This document shows positions 1 through 10,254 of a stretch of 64,000 bases of DNA, in pieces. Position 1 is the stretch's first letter. Every line of letters starts with the position of its first letter. Location: the NCBI RefSeq assembly GCF_902459465.1, contig NC_047066.1:3472001-3536000 (forward strand), read 5' to 3'. Position numbers and translations under genes: made by a program. Source of the DNA: Asterias rubens (Eukaryota > Echinodermata > Asteroidea > Forcipulatida > Asteriidae). Below the pieces are notes generated by a model. It was not told the DNA's origin and ran no database searches. It saw nothing but the letters and a program-made list of their open reading frames with translations.

Positions 1-1404
1 ATAACCAAGGAGGGCCAGAAATGGAAGGTATGTCGTCAGATGTTTACAAGTACAATTGGTGTTTCTGTTTGTCAAGTCCGCACTGCTTTGAGTAAGATTG
101 ACCAGTTTGATGTACTAGAAGGAGAGAAACGTGGTGGACGACAAATGGTTGAAAAGGACCAAACGAAGAGAGAGCAGGTAAAAGCTCATATCAATAAATT
201 TCCGCGAATGGAGTCACATTACTGTAGGGCCAATTCAAAATGCCAGTATCTTTCACCTGACCTTAACTTTTCAATAATGTATCAGATGTTTAAGAAAGAT
301 CACCCAAATGGAGCATCCATGACCTTCTATAAGAAGGTTTTCAAGTCATTCAACCTGAAATTTCACCATGCCAAAAAAGATATGTGTGGCTTATGTGAAA
401 CGTTTCACCATGCAAGTGCTGAACATAAGAAGGAACTGCAACAGCAATACGACAGACATGTGCTGGAGAAAGAAAAATCTCGTGAATTGAAAAATATTGC
501 CAAAGAAAAAGCCACCATTGATAACAAATACCATGCTGCTGTCTTTGACCTTCAACAGGTGATATACCTGCCAAAGTCTGATCGTTCGGAGCTTTTCTAT
601 AAGCGTCGACTTTCATGCTTCAACTTCACAATATTTGAGTTAGCAAGTAAAGACGGTTTTTGCTTTGTATCACATGAAGGTCGCACAGGACGTGGGTCTT
701 GTGAAATAGCATCCTTTCTTCATCGGTACCTTTCTACAGTTGATGAACAAGGTTGTGAGACAGTGGAGTTGTATTCTGACGGCTGCATTGGGCAAAACAA
801 AAACTCAATTATCCCGGCAATGATTTTGTATTTTGTTGAACGTTCAATATCTGTTCAGCAAGTAACATTGAATTTCTTTGAAACAAACCACGGTCAGTCA
901 GAAGGTGATGCAATGCACAGTACCATTGAGAGGCAAATGAGGCAGATTGGTGAAATGTTTGTGCCCTCACAACTAGTAACACTCATCAAGATGGCCCGTA
1001 AGAATCCAAGACCATATCGTGTAACTTCAGTAGAGTCATCAGATATATTGGACTGGAAGACATATAGCCAAAGTCGGGGGTTATTGTGTGTGCGGTCTTC
1101 AGAAGCTGGCACTAAGGTTGACTGGAAGAAGTTCATGCAGATCAGAGTGAACAAAAAATATTCTAACACGATACAGTTCAAGTATTCACATGATGACGAT
1201 GACTTTGAAACACTCAGAATCGATGGCAGGCGTCGACACTCTACTGATCAAGCCCAGCTTGCAGAACCACTACAATGTTACCCTTTAGGTGCTCATAGTA
1301 TTCCTAAGGCAAAGTATGATGACTTGATTAGCCTGTGCACCGGACAGACTCCTGTAATTTCCCACCCCGACTATCAGGCCTTTTACAGGCAGCTCAGTCA
1401 CTGA
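1..1404 (+). CDS. DUF7869-type transposase-like protein, 5' partial
   Basis: The frame is open from the first base of the window to the stop at 1402-1404, so the Met codon at 40 is probably internal and the N-terminus lies outside. Residues read as a zinc-binding/DDE-like protein: a conserved ESHYCR...YL stretch near codon 70, a Cys-X2-Cys pair at codons 129/132 (CGLC), then three acidic blocks typical of the uncharacterised animal DUF7869 family: FDLQQV (Asp at codon 183), YSDGCIGQNKN (Asp 260) and HGQSEGDAMHSTIE (Asp 303). The spacing of the three Asp residues suggests an RNase H-fold transposase core; this is inference, and a domesticated host gene is possible. No stop or frameshift interrupts it. 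A 123-bp tandem array follows 200 bp downstream. Confident that it is a real coding sequence of this family; function unproven. Confidence 0.75.
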   Translation: MTKEGQKWKVCRQMFTSTIGVSVCQVRTALSKIDQFDVLEGEKRGGRQMVEKDQTKREQVKAHINKFPRMESHYCRANSKCQYLSPDLNFSIMYQMFKKDHPNGASMTFYKKVFKSFNLKFHHAKKDMCGLCETFHHASAEHKKELQQQYDRHVLEKEKSRELKNIAKEKATIDNKYHAAVFDLQQVIYLPKSDRSELFYKRRLSCFNFTIFELASKDGFCFVSHEGRTGRGSCEIASFLHRYLSTVDEQGCETVELYSDGCIGQNKNSIIPAMILYFVERSISVQQVTLNFFETNHGQSEGDAMHSTIERQMRQIGEMFVPSQLVTLIKMARKNPRPYRVTSVESSDILDWKTYSQSRGLLCVRSSEAGTKVDWKKFMQIRVNKKYSNTIQFKYSHDDDDFETLRIDGRRRHSTDQAQLAEPLQCYPLGAHSIPKAKYDDLISLCTGQTPVISHPDYQAFYRQLSH

Positions 1405-1604
1405 AATTGTGCAAATTAATTATGTAATTTTCAATAGGAACTTTCAGCATGCCTTGTTGAAGTGGTTGTCTAGATGAAATAGGACAAATTGCCACAAAGT
1501 AAAACATAACATAAACCAAATTCTCAGAATAATTTAGGCTGGTAAGCATTCGACTTCATGTTGTGTAAGGTTGTCTTTAACTGGGAGTGTATAACCCTTG
1601 CTCA

Positions 1605-2697
1605 ACCAATCTAGATTGTCAGGGTTTCTACTGATAACTTTGATGGTAGACTTATTAAGCTTCTTTAGTACTGAAGTATTTAGTAATGATGATTACATGA
1701 GAACGAGGCTGTCTTCTTTTGAACATGACCAATCTAGATTGTCAGGGTTTCTACTGATAACTTTGATAGTAGACTTATTGAGCTTCTTTAGTACTGAAGT
1801 ATTTAGTAATGATGATTACATGAGAACGAGGCTGTCTTCTTTTGAACATGACCAATCTAGGATTTTCAGGGTTTCTACTGATAACTTTGATAGTAGGCTC
1901 ATTGAGCTTCTTTAGTACTGAAGTATTTAGTAATGATGATTACATGAGAACGAGGCTGTCTTCTTTTGAACATGACCAATCTAGATTGTCAGGGTTTCTA
2001 CTGATAACTTTGATAGTAGACTTATTGAGCTTCTTTAGTACTGAAGTATTTAGTAATGATGATTACATGAGAACGAGGCTGTCTTCTTTTGAACATGACC
2101 AATCTAGGTTTTCAGGGTTTCTACTGATAACTTTGATGGTATACTTATTGAGCTTCTTTAGTACTGAAGTATTTAGTAATGATGATTACATAAGAACGAG
2201 GCTGTCTTCTTTTGAACATGACCAATCTAGGTTTTCAGGGTTTCTACTGATAACTTTGATAGTAGACTTATTGAGCTTCTTTAGTACTGAAGTATTTAGT
2301 AATGATGATTACATGAGAACGAGGCTGTCTTCTTTTGAACATGACCAATCTAGATTGTCAGGGTTTCTACTGACAACTTTGATAGTAGACTTATTGAGCT
2401 TCTTTAGTACTGAAGTATTTAGTAATGATGATTACATGAGAACGAGGCTGTCTTCTTTTAAACATGACCAATCTAGATTGTCAGGGTTTCTACTGATAAC
2501 TTTGATGGTAGACTTATTGAGCTTCTTTAGTACTGAAGTATTTAGTAATGATGATTACATGAGAACGAGGCTGTCTTCTTTTGAACATGACCAATCTTGG
2601 TTTTCAGGATTTCTACTGATAACTTTGATAGTAGACTTATTGAGCTTCTTTAGTACTGAAGTATTTAGTAATGATGATTACATGAGAACGAGGCTGT
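1605..2697. repeat. Minisatellite, 123-bp unit, nine copies
   Basis: Units begin at about 1611, 1734, 1857, 1981, 2104, 2227, 2350, 2473 and 2596 (marker CTAG followed by a GTCAGGGTTT-like core). All steps are 123 bp except one of 124, caused by a single inserted G near 1861. Because 123 is a multiple of three, a frame stays open by chance and would encode a hydrophobic 41-residue repeat; the one-base insertion breaks it in two. Units differ at few positions. Probably non-coding. Confidence 0.92.
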
Positions 2698-3245
2698 TTA
2701 CTTCTTTTGGATGTTGTAATTTGAAGAGTAAACAGATATTTGTTGAATAATTTAATTATTTAAAGCTGAAAAGTTTTGGTTTGTTAGTTAATACTAATAA
2801 TAGTAAGAATGAATTGACTTAATTGATCAAGTCGATGTAACTGTTTTCACATTTACAGTTAAAATCAAGACAGACTTATTAATTATTGCAGAACTCCAGA
2901 GACTACATGAATGGTCTGTGTAAACTTTCTAAATGACAAAATATTACAGAAACTGTTGCTGTTTTAGGTGACTCCTTAGGCTTTAATTTCCTAAATAGCG
3001 TGAGGAATGTCTTACTTGTTTGGTGAGGGTTAACTAAATGTACTATTTGTAAGACACAGATACTTACCTTAGTGTGCATAATTGAATAGCTATGCTAAGC
3101 CTTGAAAAGTAATAAGAATACAATTCTGTAATTGGACATTTCGTTTGCAGGGTACATGTATATTATGTCGACAAGGTTGTGTGCAACTCTTATGATGTGA
3201 CATGACTAGTTTTCGAAGTGCAATTTAGTGAATCATCTGGGCCCA
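2698..3245. other. No gene recognised
   Basis: AT-rich sequence downstream of the minisatellite. No ORF with recognisable motifs, no clear inverted repeats. Confidence 0.5.
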
Positions 3246-3350
3246 ATTTCATGGCTCTGCTTACCGCGGATTTCTGCGCTTACATATCATAGAAATGTGC
3301 TAAAAGGGCTCCGTAAGAGCAGAATTCCGCGGTAAGCAGAGCCATGAAAT
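3246..3350. mobile_element. Fold-back MITE, CCAATTTCATGGCTCTGCTT family
   Basis: The left arm (3246-3270) and right arm (3326-3350) are exact reverse complements over about 25 bases around the core TTACCGCGGA, with a 55-base loop. The same terminal sequence (GAGCCATGAAATT) reappears at 62727-63281, so it is a dispersed family. Confidence 0.8.
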
Positions 3351-3639
3351 TTTGCCAAGTTATGAATTTGTATGTGCATTTTTCAGTGAGTCTGAAAGGA
3401 AAGTAATTTGTTCAACATTTCTTTTATGAACTGAGAATGATTTACAAAATACCAAACAATGTTTCTATACACACTTATCATGGTGCTGCCATCTTGTGTC
3501 TTCCTTTCAAATTACTGTACCCAAACTGACACGGGAAGTATAATACTCTGGTTAATTTCTATGAAATAATTTGAACTATGAATGTTGTTGTGTATACAGG
3601 GAACTTGGCAACGATGGCTGCGGTATGATGAAGGTCTAT

Positions 3640-3950
3640 AGACCTTTCTTTTGTTGATAAACAACCGCGCTGGTTGGCATGGAAGGCCAAATGTTAGCAA
3701 AACACTCAATCGTGTTAACAGATGTTTCAACAAAATTCAACATTTCCTGCAAACTTTCAATTCAGTAAAGTACCTCTCATGATTGGTTGCTTTGTGTCCA
3801 ACAAATTCAACACTATTTTTGAATATTTGTGTAACATTGTTAAAAACTGTGGCTATCTTTTTTCGTTTTGCAATTATGGCTTTCTATAGTTTTTCAATCA
3901 CGTTTGGCAAAAACTCGGGCTGTGACGCTGCAAAAGTAAGGTCGATACAC
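3640..3950. mobile_element. MITE with TAGACCTTTCTTTTG termini
   Basis: Starts with TAGACCTTTCTTTTGTTGAT and ends near 3945 with GCAAAAGTAAGGTC, an imperfect inverted terminus. A second copy in the opposite orientation lies at 22205-22500 and shares the internal blocks GGCTTTCCATAGTTTT-like and CATGCCAACCA-like, which defines the family. A partial piece occurs at 20515-20560. Non-coding. Confidence 0.75.
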
Positions 3951-4041
3951 GAAACTTGACAATCGTTCCTCAGTGTCATCATGTTTATTTTACCATATTC
4001 AATGAATTATTTAATGAAATTTTTAAATATTAAATATCAAT

Positions 4042-4156
4042 TGTTTAAATTTACGAATGAATTACGAATTTGTATTTATATCGATCAAATTGTTAATATG
4101 TTTAAATTTACGAATGAATTACAAATTTGTATTTATATCGATCAAATTGTTAATAA
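4042..4156. repeat. Tandem duplication, 57-bp unit, two copies
   Basis: The block starting TGTTTAAATTTACGAATGAA occurs at 4042 and again at 4099, differing at about one base. Very AT-rich; the ORF over it is fortuitous. Confidence 0.85.
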
Positions 4157-4432
4157 AAACATCTCAGCGTTCATCATTTTGTCCAACGGATTTTTAATTT
4201 TATAAAACTTCATGTTTTTATGTGGGGTTTTTTTTTGGGGGGGGGGGGTGGTATGGGGAAAAGCAAATTCTCCTAAACCCATTTAACAACGTTTATAAAA
4301 ACACTTTTGTTTAGGAAAGAGTTCTCAAAGATTAATAACACATGTGGTGCCATACTGGGGGAATATAGGCCCTAATAGTTAATTATTATGTGGTAGTTTT
4401 GCGCAACCGTACTTTATAGTTTTGGGTTAGAT
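4157..4432. other. Intergenic, homopolymer tracts
   Basis: Contains a T run followed by a G run near 4227-4248. No gene signal seen. Confidence 0.5.
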
Positions 4433-4738
4433 TGCGTGTGTGTGCATGCGCGCACATACGTACTTTGTGTGGATTTTGTTTTCACGAAGTAGCACTGCAG
4501 TTGTGTGTGCGCGCACACACGTATTTTGTGTGGATTTTGTTTTCACGAAGTAGCACTGCAGTTGTGCGGCGCGCACAACACGTATTTCGTGTGGATTTTG
4601 TTTTCACGAAGTAGTACTGCAGTTGTGCGGCGCGCACAACACGTATTTCGTGTAGATTTTGTTTTCACGAAGTAGCACTGCAGTTGTGCGGCGCGTACAA
4701 CACGTATTTCGTGTAGATTTTGTTTTCACGAAGTAGTA
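4433..4738. repeat. Minisatellite, 61-bp unit, five copies
   Basis: The marker GGATTTTGTTTTCACGAAG falls at 4471, 4532, 4593, 4654 and 4715 (the last two start AGATTTT). Each unit also carries a CpG-rich palindromic CGGCGCGCACAACACG-like segment. The period is not a multiple of three, and the short ORF is not considered coding. Confidence 0.92.
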
Positions 4739-5484
4739 CGCACCTTCATAGTTTAATAGCTTAATTATTAATTAATCCATCAAGAAGAAAACAATACATT
4801 TACATTATTCAGATATAGTTCTATGACGACGTACATTTTGTTATACCGTGCCCGCTTGTTATTTGCAAGATAAATGCATTTCAAACTTAAACACGCGTTA
4901 TCTTCAGAACACATTTTTGGACTGTGGAAAGGTGCGTGCTACTTCGTGGCGTCGCTGACGATTTATCATTAATGATGATATTGTCGAAAACTAACGCCTT
5001 CGCATTTAATTAGTATGAGCATTGAGCCAGATAAAAGCCTTGAAAAGCTATTGTGTCCATTTTATCCTTACAAAAAAATATTCGAGAGCCGATTATTGTT
5101 CCCAATGGGAGCTTGTACTTTTATACAATCATTACCGAAAGGGTAAAAAAATTTGCATAAATATTAAGCTATCTTTTAAAAATTGAACTACGATTCCAGT
5201 TGTTTACTGCAAGAATCTTAAAAAATTGGTTTTCAGAAACTCGGGCGGTGCAGTGACTAGAGGGTTAGCTTACAACGGAGTTTGCACGTAGCCTGGAACT
5301 TTTGTCGAATCCGGGAATAAAGACAACCATTTTTAAAATTCATGTTTTGGTAATGTAGGCCCAACCAAGTCTTAAAAATCACACATTGGAGGAAATGGAT
5401 TTTAGTTACACATCCACCCTCGCTTTGCTTTTTAATCTGCAAATTAAGGTAAAACCATTGTTAACCACCTACGTTCCTCCGCGG
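4739..5484. other. No gene recognised
   Basis: AT-rich DNA with no convincing coding or structural signal on either strand. Confidence 0.5.
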
Positions 5485-5720
5485 TTCCGCCGGTCAGCTC
5501 ATAAGCTGGACCTTACAATGGCCGACCGGTAGCTCCGCGGAGCCCCCGGAATATTCATGTTTATTGACATGTAAATGAGCCGTCGTGGCCGTGGACATGC
5601 CCGGTTGCTACGGGTTCTTTTGTTACAAAAATCCGCGGACTCCCGCAGAATGCACGCGGAATGGAACAGCTTGGAGGTTTTGACAAGGCGCCTAACATGG
5701 AATTGTGACTGATGCCCCAA
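5485..5720 (-). other. CpG-rich island, possible promoter/first exon
   Basis: A GC-rich, CpG-rich patch in otherwise AT-rich DNA. On the minus strand short ORFs start near 5697 (about 45 codons) and 5720 (73 codons), with a basic, Ser/Cys-rich composition, but no recognised motif and no linked downstream exon. The left edge (5478-5540) forms an imperfect hairpin around CCGCGG...CCGGTC. Could be a 5' exon of an unseen gene or a MITE. Function unknown. Confidence 0.25.
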
Positions 5721-5776
5721 AACCTTTTGTTTATTAATTATGTTTGATTAAATCATGTCCTTCCTTTACCATATTA

Positions 5777-6915
5777 GTGACGGAAGGACGGTAACATAAG
5801 GAAAACTTCAATTTTTATCAAATGTTTTATGCAATTTGTAGCATTTGACAAATAAACAACCTGGTTAGCAATGTCTGTGTTGTTATACTGCAGCTTGGTG
5901 AAGCGTTTAACCTGTGACAACATCTTTTGTTATGCTAATAAGCCTATAGTCATTAAAGGATTCAGGTACTTTTTCAAAATGTCCACAGATTTACATTAAA
6001 CTTACAGGGTTTGAAGATAATGATAGTGGAATGCTTCACTTTAAATATTAAAAACTGAGGTTCTGTAGTTTTTGAGAAATGAGTAAAACAAGTCACAAAA
6101 TTAGTTTTGTCTCAGTAAGATGAACATTATTTTAGCATGTAAAATCCCATTAAGCAGTTATGATATTATACCATAATCATAGCATAAAAATACGTTTTAC
6201 ATGCTAAAACTGGGACGAAAATTATTTGTTTTACTCATTTCTCCAAAACTACATGCATCTCAGTAAGTGAAATTTCAAGGGAAGCTTTCTACTATCATAA
6301 TCTTCAAACTGTGTAAGTTTAATGTAAATCTGTGGACATTGTGTTTTGTGTTAGGAAAAAGTACATTATAGACCCTTTAAAAGGAAAAGCAAAGGTCTTT
6401 AGCCATGTTAGATACAATATGAACATCTTGAAAAGTGGTGTAAAAAAACAACTCAGAATAATGAGAAGCCCCTTGTGTGTGCACACCAAGGATACATGAA
6501 CAGAAGCCATCTTCAAATTTGTACTTTTTCAAGACACCAAGTTGCCCACTGACTGCTCTTCATTAACAAACTGACTGCAAATTAAGCTAACCCATGTACA
6601 TGTAAGCTGGAAAGATTAGCAAACTTGAGAAGTGGTTGTAGTACTTTATTACTTTTACATGAAGGAAGTTCAACTTTGGTAGCCTTTAAGGGGCCAATTA
6701 TAATCAAGACAAATTAAGTGTTTAATCATTAATTAGCAGGAAATACTTATTACAATAAACATTTTCTTTATTATAATTGTATTGACAAAAGGTCTAATGT
6801 GGAATAGATGTCACTAACGCTGCACATTTTCAGCAAAATGTAATGTTAAGATCACTTTTTGTGCATGGTATAGTTGAGTAATCTTGTTGTCCTTCCGTTA
6901 CCGTCCTTCCGTTAC
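5777..6915. mobile_element. Possible 1.1-kb terminal-inverted-repeat element
   Basis: Left end GTGACGGAAGGACGGTAAC (5777-5795) and right end GTTACCGTCCTTCCGTTAC (6897-6915) are inverted with 18 of 19 bases matching. The motif is duplicated at the right end (6889-6915), and variants lie at 5757 and 7099, so boundaries are uncertain. The interior holds a separate fold-back MITE (5970-6365) and no transposase. Confidence 0.5.
5970..6365. mobile_element. Fold-back MITE, CACAGATTTACATTAAACTT family
   Basis: Arm 5980-6030 pairs with arm 6290-6339; the inner arms pair around TTTTACATGCTAAAA. The outer ends carry GTACTTTTTC and GAAAAAGTAC. Related copies lie at 49068-49575, with a fragment at 31640-31720. 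Confidence 0.8.
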
Positions 6916-7305
6916 CAAATGTTAATCCACTTAAGGCATTGTGTGTATAATACAATACCAAACAATTTCAAATGAAGACTGGTATAGTATAACCAAACCC
7001 TTAAGTATTGCATTTCTATCCTTTAAAACAAAATTATCTTTCAGAATTCACAGAAATTATGCAAAACACATGATTGATGGGAAAACCATGTCTGTTTTGG
7101 TGTCCTTACGTTACCGAACATGTTAATATTCATATTTTATAAACTAAAAGTATTTCAGCCAAAAAGAGGAGGCCATTTTAAAGGCATTCATTAATAAAAG
7201 AAACTGTGACATTTGCTTGATGAAACTTTTTAAACTGTTAATGATATCCATGATTTAAATGTTTTTTAATGAGTCAAAACTTCCTTCCGTCCGCGGAATT
7301 GCCCT
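6916..7305. other. No gene recognised
   Basis: AT-rich; contains another GTCCTTACGTTACC motif at about 7100 like those bounding the preceding element. No coding signal. Confidence 0.4.
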
Positions 7306-7590
7306 ATTATTGATTTCACTTTTTGTTAATTAAAGGTCTTGTTGCAGCGCTCTAGCAGAGCAAACAGACTGTAGTATTTTGATACAGGTTTTGGATTGAC
7401 TTTTAAAAACCTCATGGAAATCAAACTAAACATTATACAAATATGACTTCTCTTTCAATATAAGAAATACCACCAGGGTTTGTCCTAATTTGTTGGTCAA
7501 TTTGCTAGCAGGACCAATTAACTTGTCATTTTACTAGTTCATCAGTTCATCAGTAAAGCAGTGTATTATTTACAACACAAAAAACCCTTC
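7306..7590 (+). repeat. Dispersed repeat, inverted partner at 29545-29815
   Basis: Shares ordered blocks with the reverse complement of 29545-29815: AAGGTCTTGTTGCA, TTTGATACAGGTTTTGGAT, CTCATGGAAATCAAACTAAA and TGCTAGCAGGACCAATTAA. The family is unknown; this is the older, diverged kind of repeat. Confidence 0.65.
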
Positions 7591-8389
7591 TTGATCACCC
7601 ATCTCCTCGACTTTAACTGGATACATTTCACTGCATGTTACACCACACACCACTGACCATACATTGCTACCCTGATCTGTAAGGCAGCATTTTGTATTAA
7701 TCATATTATTTCTTCTTTCTCAAGGAAAATGGTGGCAAGAGGACATTATCTTTTTGCTTGTGTTTGCTCTTTTGGGAGATTTCTCTGTTCTCTTGTTGAA
7801 ATCCTTGTGTTGTCAGTTTGTCAACATAACATTTCTGCTTTTTCAGCCCTAGGCAGTGGTACAAATTAAAATTCATTCTGGATTTTAAAAAGTTGTACCT
7901 GCTGCTAATCACAAATATCAGTGGGGGAAAATATTTAACTTTGAAGAAACCACCTTAATGTGCTCACTTTTTAGGGTCCGTTCACAGCTTGTGCAAACAT
8001 GAGCTGAATTTGTACAAAATGGTACAGAATGTGTAACAAAAGTTCTATCGGTTTCCTTTCAAATGTTAGCTATAACTTTTAAGTGGAAAGAATGTTGTGA
8101 CACAAATTTTATTTGTTTGTGTCATGTCCGTGTTTGCTTTGAGTTGCCCTTTAAGAAACAAGGTTATCTTCACAATAGGAGTGCCCTTTTACAGTAACTC
8201 CTCCCAGGTAGTTCACAGTTATTGATTGATGTAATGATTGCACGCAAAAAAGTGAAGATAATACACACAGGTAACCAATCATATCACTTGGGCTGTGACA
8301 GAGAATAACCAATTACAGCACCCCACGAGAGTGTCCATGCCATATACATGTAAATAAGTGAGATTTGAGGCATTGCATGGTGAGGTATC
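7591..8389. other. Intergenic, no gene recognised
   Basis: No supported ORF. At 8160-8200 a short block (GGTTATCTTCACAATAGGAG) has inverted matches near 27280 and 27510, so it is a small dispersed repeat. Confidence 0.45.
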
Positions 8390-8600
8390 AAATATATATA
8401 TTTGGTTTGCGGTAACACCAGAAGTGTTTCTACTTGCCAGGTAGATGTTGTTCTTTAGAGAACTGTCTTGCTACAGCGGAGTAGATTTTCAGAATCCCAG
8501 GTAGTTCACATCAGTTATTGAATCCGAGAGACTTCTCAGTTCTGAAAAGAACTGTCCTGGCTGCTTTTTAACTACTACCTGAGCGAAAGGTAGAAAAACA
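8390..8600 (+). promoter_or_regulatory. Putative promoter/5' UTR of FReD gene A with hairpins
   Basis: A TATATATAT run lies at 8391-8401, about 400 bp before the start codon. Downstream are four compact perfect hairpins: CTAC/GTAG (8430-8444), GTTCT/AGAAC (8450-8463), AGTTCT/AGAACT with a GAAA loop (8538-8553) and CTACCT/AGGTAG (8575-8593). The block is absent upstream of FReD gene B. It may be transposon-derived; a role in transcription or RNA structure is inference. Confidence 0.3.
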
Positions 8601-8797
8601 ACCGGGACAAACTACTTTAGCTTTTAGTGGATCGTTATTAAATTGACTATCGCGGAGTGAGTTCTTAATTTGGTCTCATTGTTTCAACTAGCTTGCTCTA
8701 GTCATTGGCTGGAGACAGTTAGTGAAGATTCAGTTTTATAATTCCGAGATATTTGTCTGGAAGATATCCACATCTACCAAGACTGAATCTACATGCA

Positions 8798-9868
8798 ATG
8801 TATGATATGGCTTCTCAAACACAACTCCTGATGCTACATGCAGCTATCACTCTTACACTCATCATTTTAAACATCAATCAAACAATAGCTTCTGGTGCAA
8901 CTGCATGTAAGACAAATATGAGAGAGTTTCTATCTGCAGAAAATAGAAAATTACTTCAACTTTCATATCAAGCGAAAGTAACTCGTTCTCATGTCCTCTG
9001 TGTGAGTTACTGTCATGCTGATCCTCAGTGCCACTCAGTCAATTACAACATTGACAATCATCTGTGTGAGCTCAACAACGCTACTAGGGCTCAGTATCCT
9101 GATGACTTCATTACATACTGTGGTAGTGTGTACTTTGATGCTGATGTCGAAACACCTCACTTCTCTCTACCTGACCAAGCACTCCCTACACAGCCTGATA
9201 CAACCATCTCCTCTGGGCCTGCTGAATACAGCAGTTGCCAGGAGCTTCTTGAGGCAGGTCATAATGTGAGTGGTATCTACACAATATTCCCTGCTGGATT
9301 CAACAACACCCTTCAAGTCTACTGTGACATGGACACTGATGGTCAGGGCTGGATGGTCATTCAGAGGCGTCAAGACGGCAGTGTCGATTTCTATCGTAAC
9401 TGGACTGACTATCAGGTTGGCTTTGGTGACAAATCTGGTGAATTCTGGCTAGGAAATGAGAATCTACGTACCCTGACTGAGTCTGCAGGACCATGGAAGC
9501 TGAAGATTGAGATGGTCAGATGGGATGGAGAAGAATCCTTTGCTGAATATGGACAGTTCAAGATTGGTGGGGACAACTATCAACTTGAGATTGGCTCCTA
9601 CAAGGCGAGCAGCACAGCAGAAGATTCACTTGAATGGCACAATGGAATGATGTTCACCACCAAGGACAAGAATAATGATAAGTCTAGCGGTAACTGTGCT
9701 GTACGGTGCGAAGGAGCATGGTGGTATAAGTATTGTTATGATTCTAATTTAAATGGTAAGTATTATCCATATGAATCTGGTATCGGGGATGGTATACATT
9801 GGTTTGGTCAGGTGATAACATACAAATCTCTCAAAACATGTTCTATGAAAATGTGCCTCTCAACCTAG
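8798..9868 (+). CDS. Secreted PAN/apple-fibrinogen domain lectin, copy A
   Basis: Single open frame of 356 residues. I start at ATG 8798 (MYDMASQ), with 8807 as alternative. Residues 1-35 are a hydrophobic signal peptide (LLMLHAAITLTLIILN). Residues 37-108 are a Cys-rich PAN/apple-like module (C37, CVSYCHADPQC, LCELNN, YC108). A Ser/Thr/Pro linker follows, then a fibrinogen C-terminal (FReD) domain from about 143: YCDMDTDGQGW, RRQDGS, YGQFKIGGDNYQL, the Ca-site region from D290 (DKNND), NCAV (C300), AWWYKYC and SNLNGKYY. FReD proteins of this kind are secreted recognition lectins binding acetylated sugars; that role here is inference. Copy B (33713-34753) is almost identical except for the signal peptide and the pocket region. 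Unlike B, no AATAAA is seen just after the stop (AATAAC at 9895). Confidence 0.85.
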   Translation: MYDMASQTQLLMLHAAITLTLIILNINQTIASGATACKTNMREFLSAENRKLLQLSYQAKVTRSHVLCVSYCHADPQCHSVNYNIDNHLCELNNATRAQYPDDFITYCGSVYFDADVETPHFSLPDQALPTQPDTTISSGPAEYSSCQELLEAGHNVSGIYTIFPAGFNNTLQVYCDMDTDGQGWMVIQRRQDGSVDFYRNWTDYQVGFGDKSGEFWLGNENLRTLTESAGPWKLKIEMVRWDGEESFAEYGQFKIGGDNYQLEIGSYKASSTAEDSLEWHNGMMFTTKDKNNDKSSGNCAVRCEGAWWYKYCYDSNLNGKYYPYESGIGDGIHWFGQVITYKSLKTCSMKMCLST

Positions 9869-10254
9869 TAACTAATTTACACAATAGAGCAATGAATAAC
9901 AAAGATTAGGAAGCTAAGTTAAACAACAAAATAAGTAGGATTTGAAACTTTGCATGGTGGAAATATGATCAAGGTTCGCGGGGTGTTGCAAACCTTAACT
10001 ATACAAAAAAAATAACAACAACTATTTTCCTATATTGAAAATTTAAGTTTATTTTAACTTTTTAGAATGTAAACTGTCACAACCACCCGTTTTGGAGTTT
10101 GATGAGTTGTTTTACACATGAGTTGTTTTACACATGCAATTAAAACAAAACAACACATAGTAAATGTTTGCCGTAAACATGGTGTTATCGCAAACCTTTA
10201 CTATAAAAAAAAATATCTAATTTCTTATATTGAAGTTGGTTATAACTCTTTAGA

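Noticed and set aside
1605-2697. CRISPR array
   Set aside because: Repeats are adjacent with no unique spacers and lie in animal DNA.
1842-2750. 302-codon ORF that looks like a repetitive membrane protein
   Set aside because: Exists only because the 123-bp period is a multiple of three; it is cut by a one-base insertion and lacks a coherent start or family.
5499-5720. Mitochondrial protein first exon on the minus strand
   Set aside because: Basic composition only; no matching downstream exon or known motif, so reported just as a CpG-rich patch.
8390-8600. Hammerhead ribozyme in the FReD A upstream region
   Set aside because: Hairpins are present, but no CTGATGA core or properly placed GAAA strand could be found.
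8753-8797. Start of FReD A at 8753
   Set aside because: That position is TTG; the first ATG in frame is 8798 and directly precedes a signal peptide.
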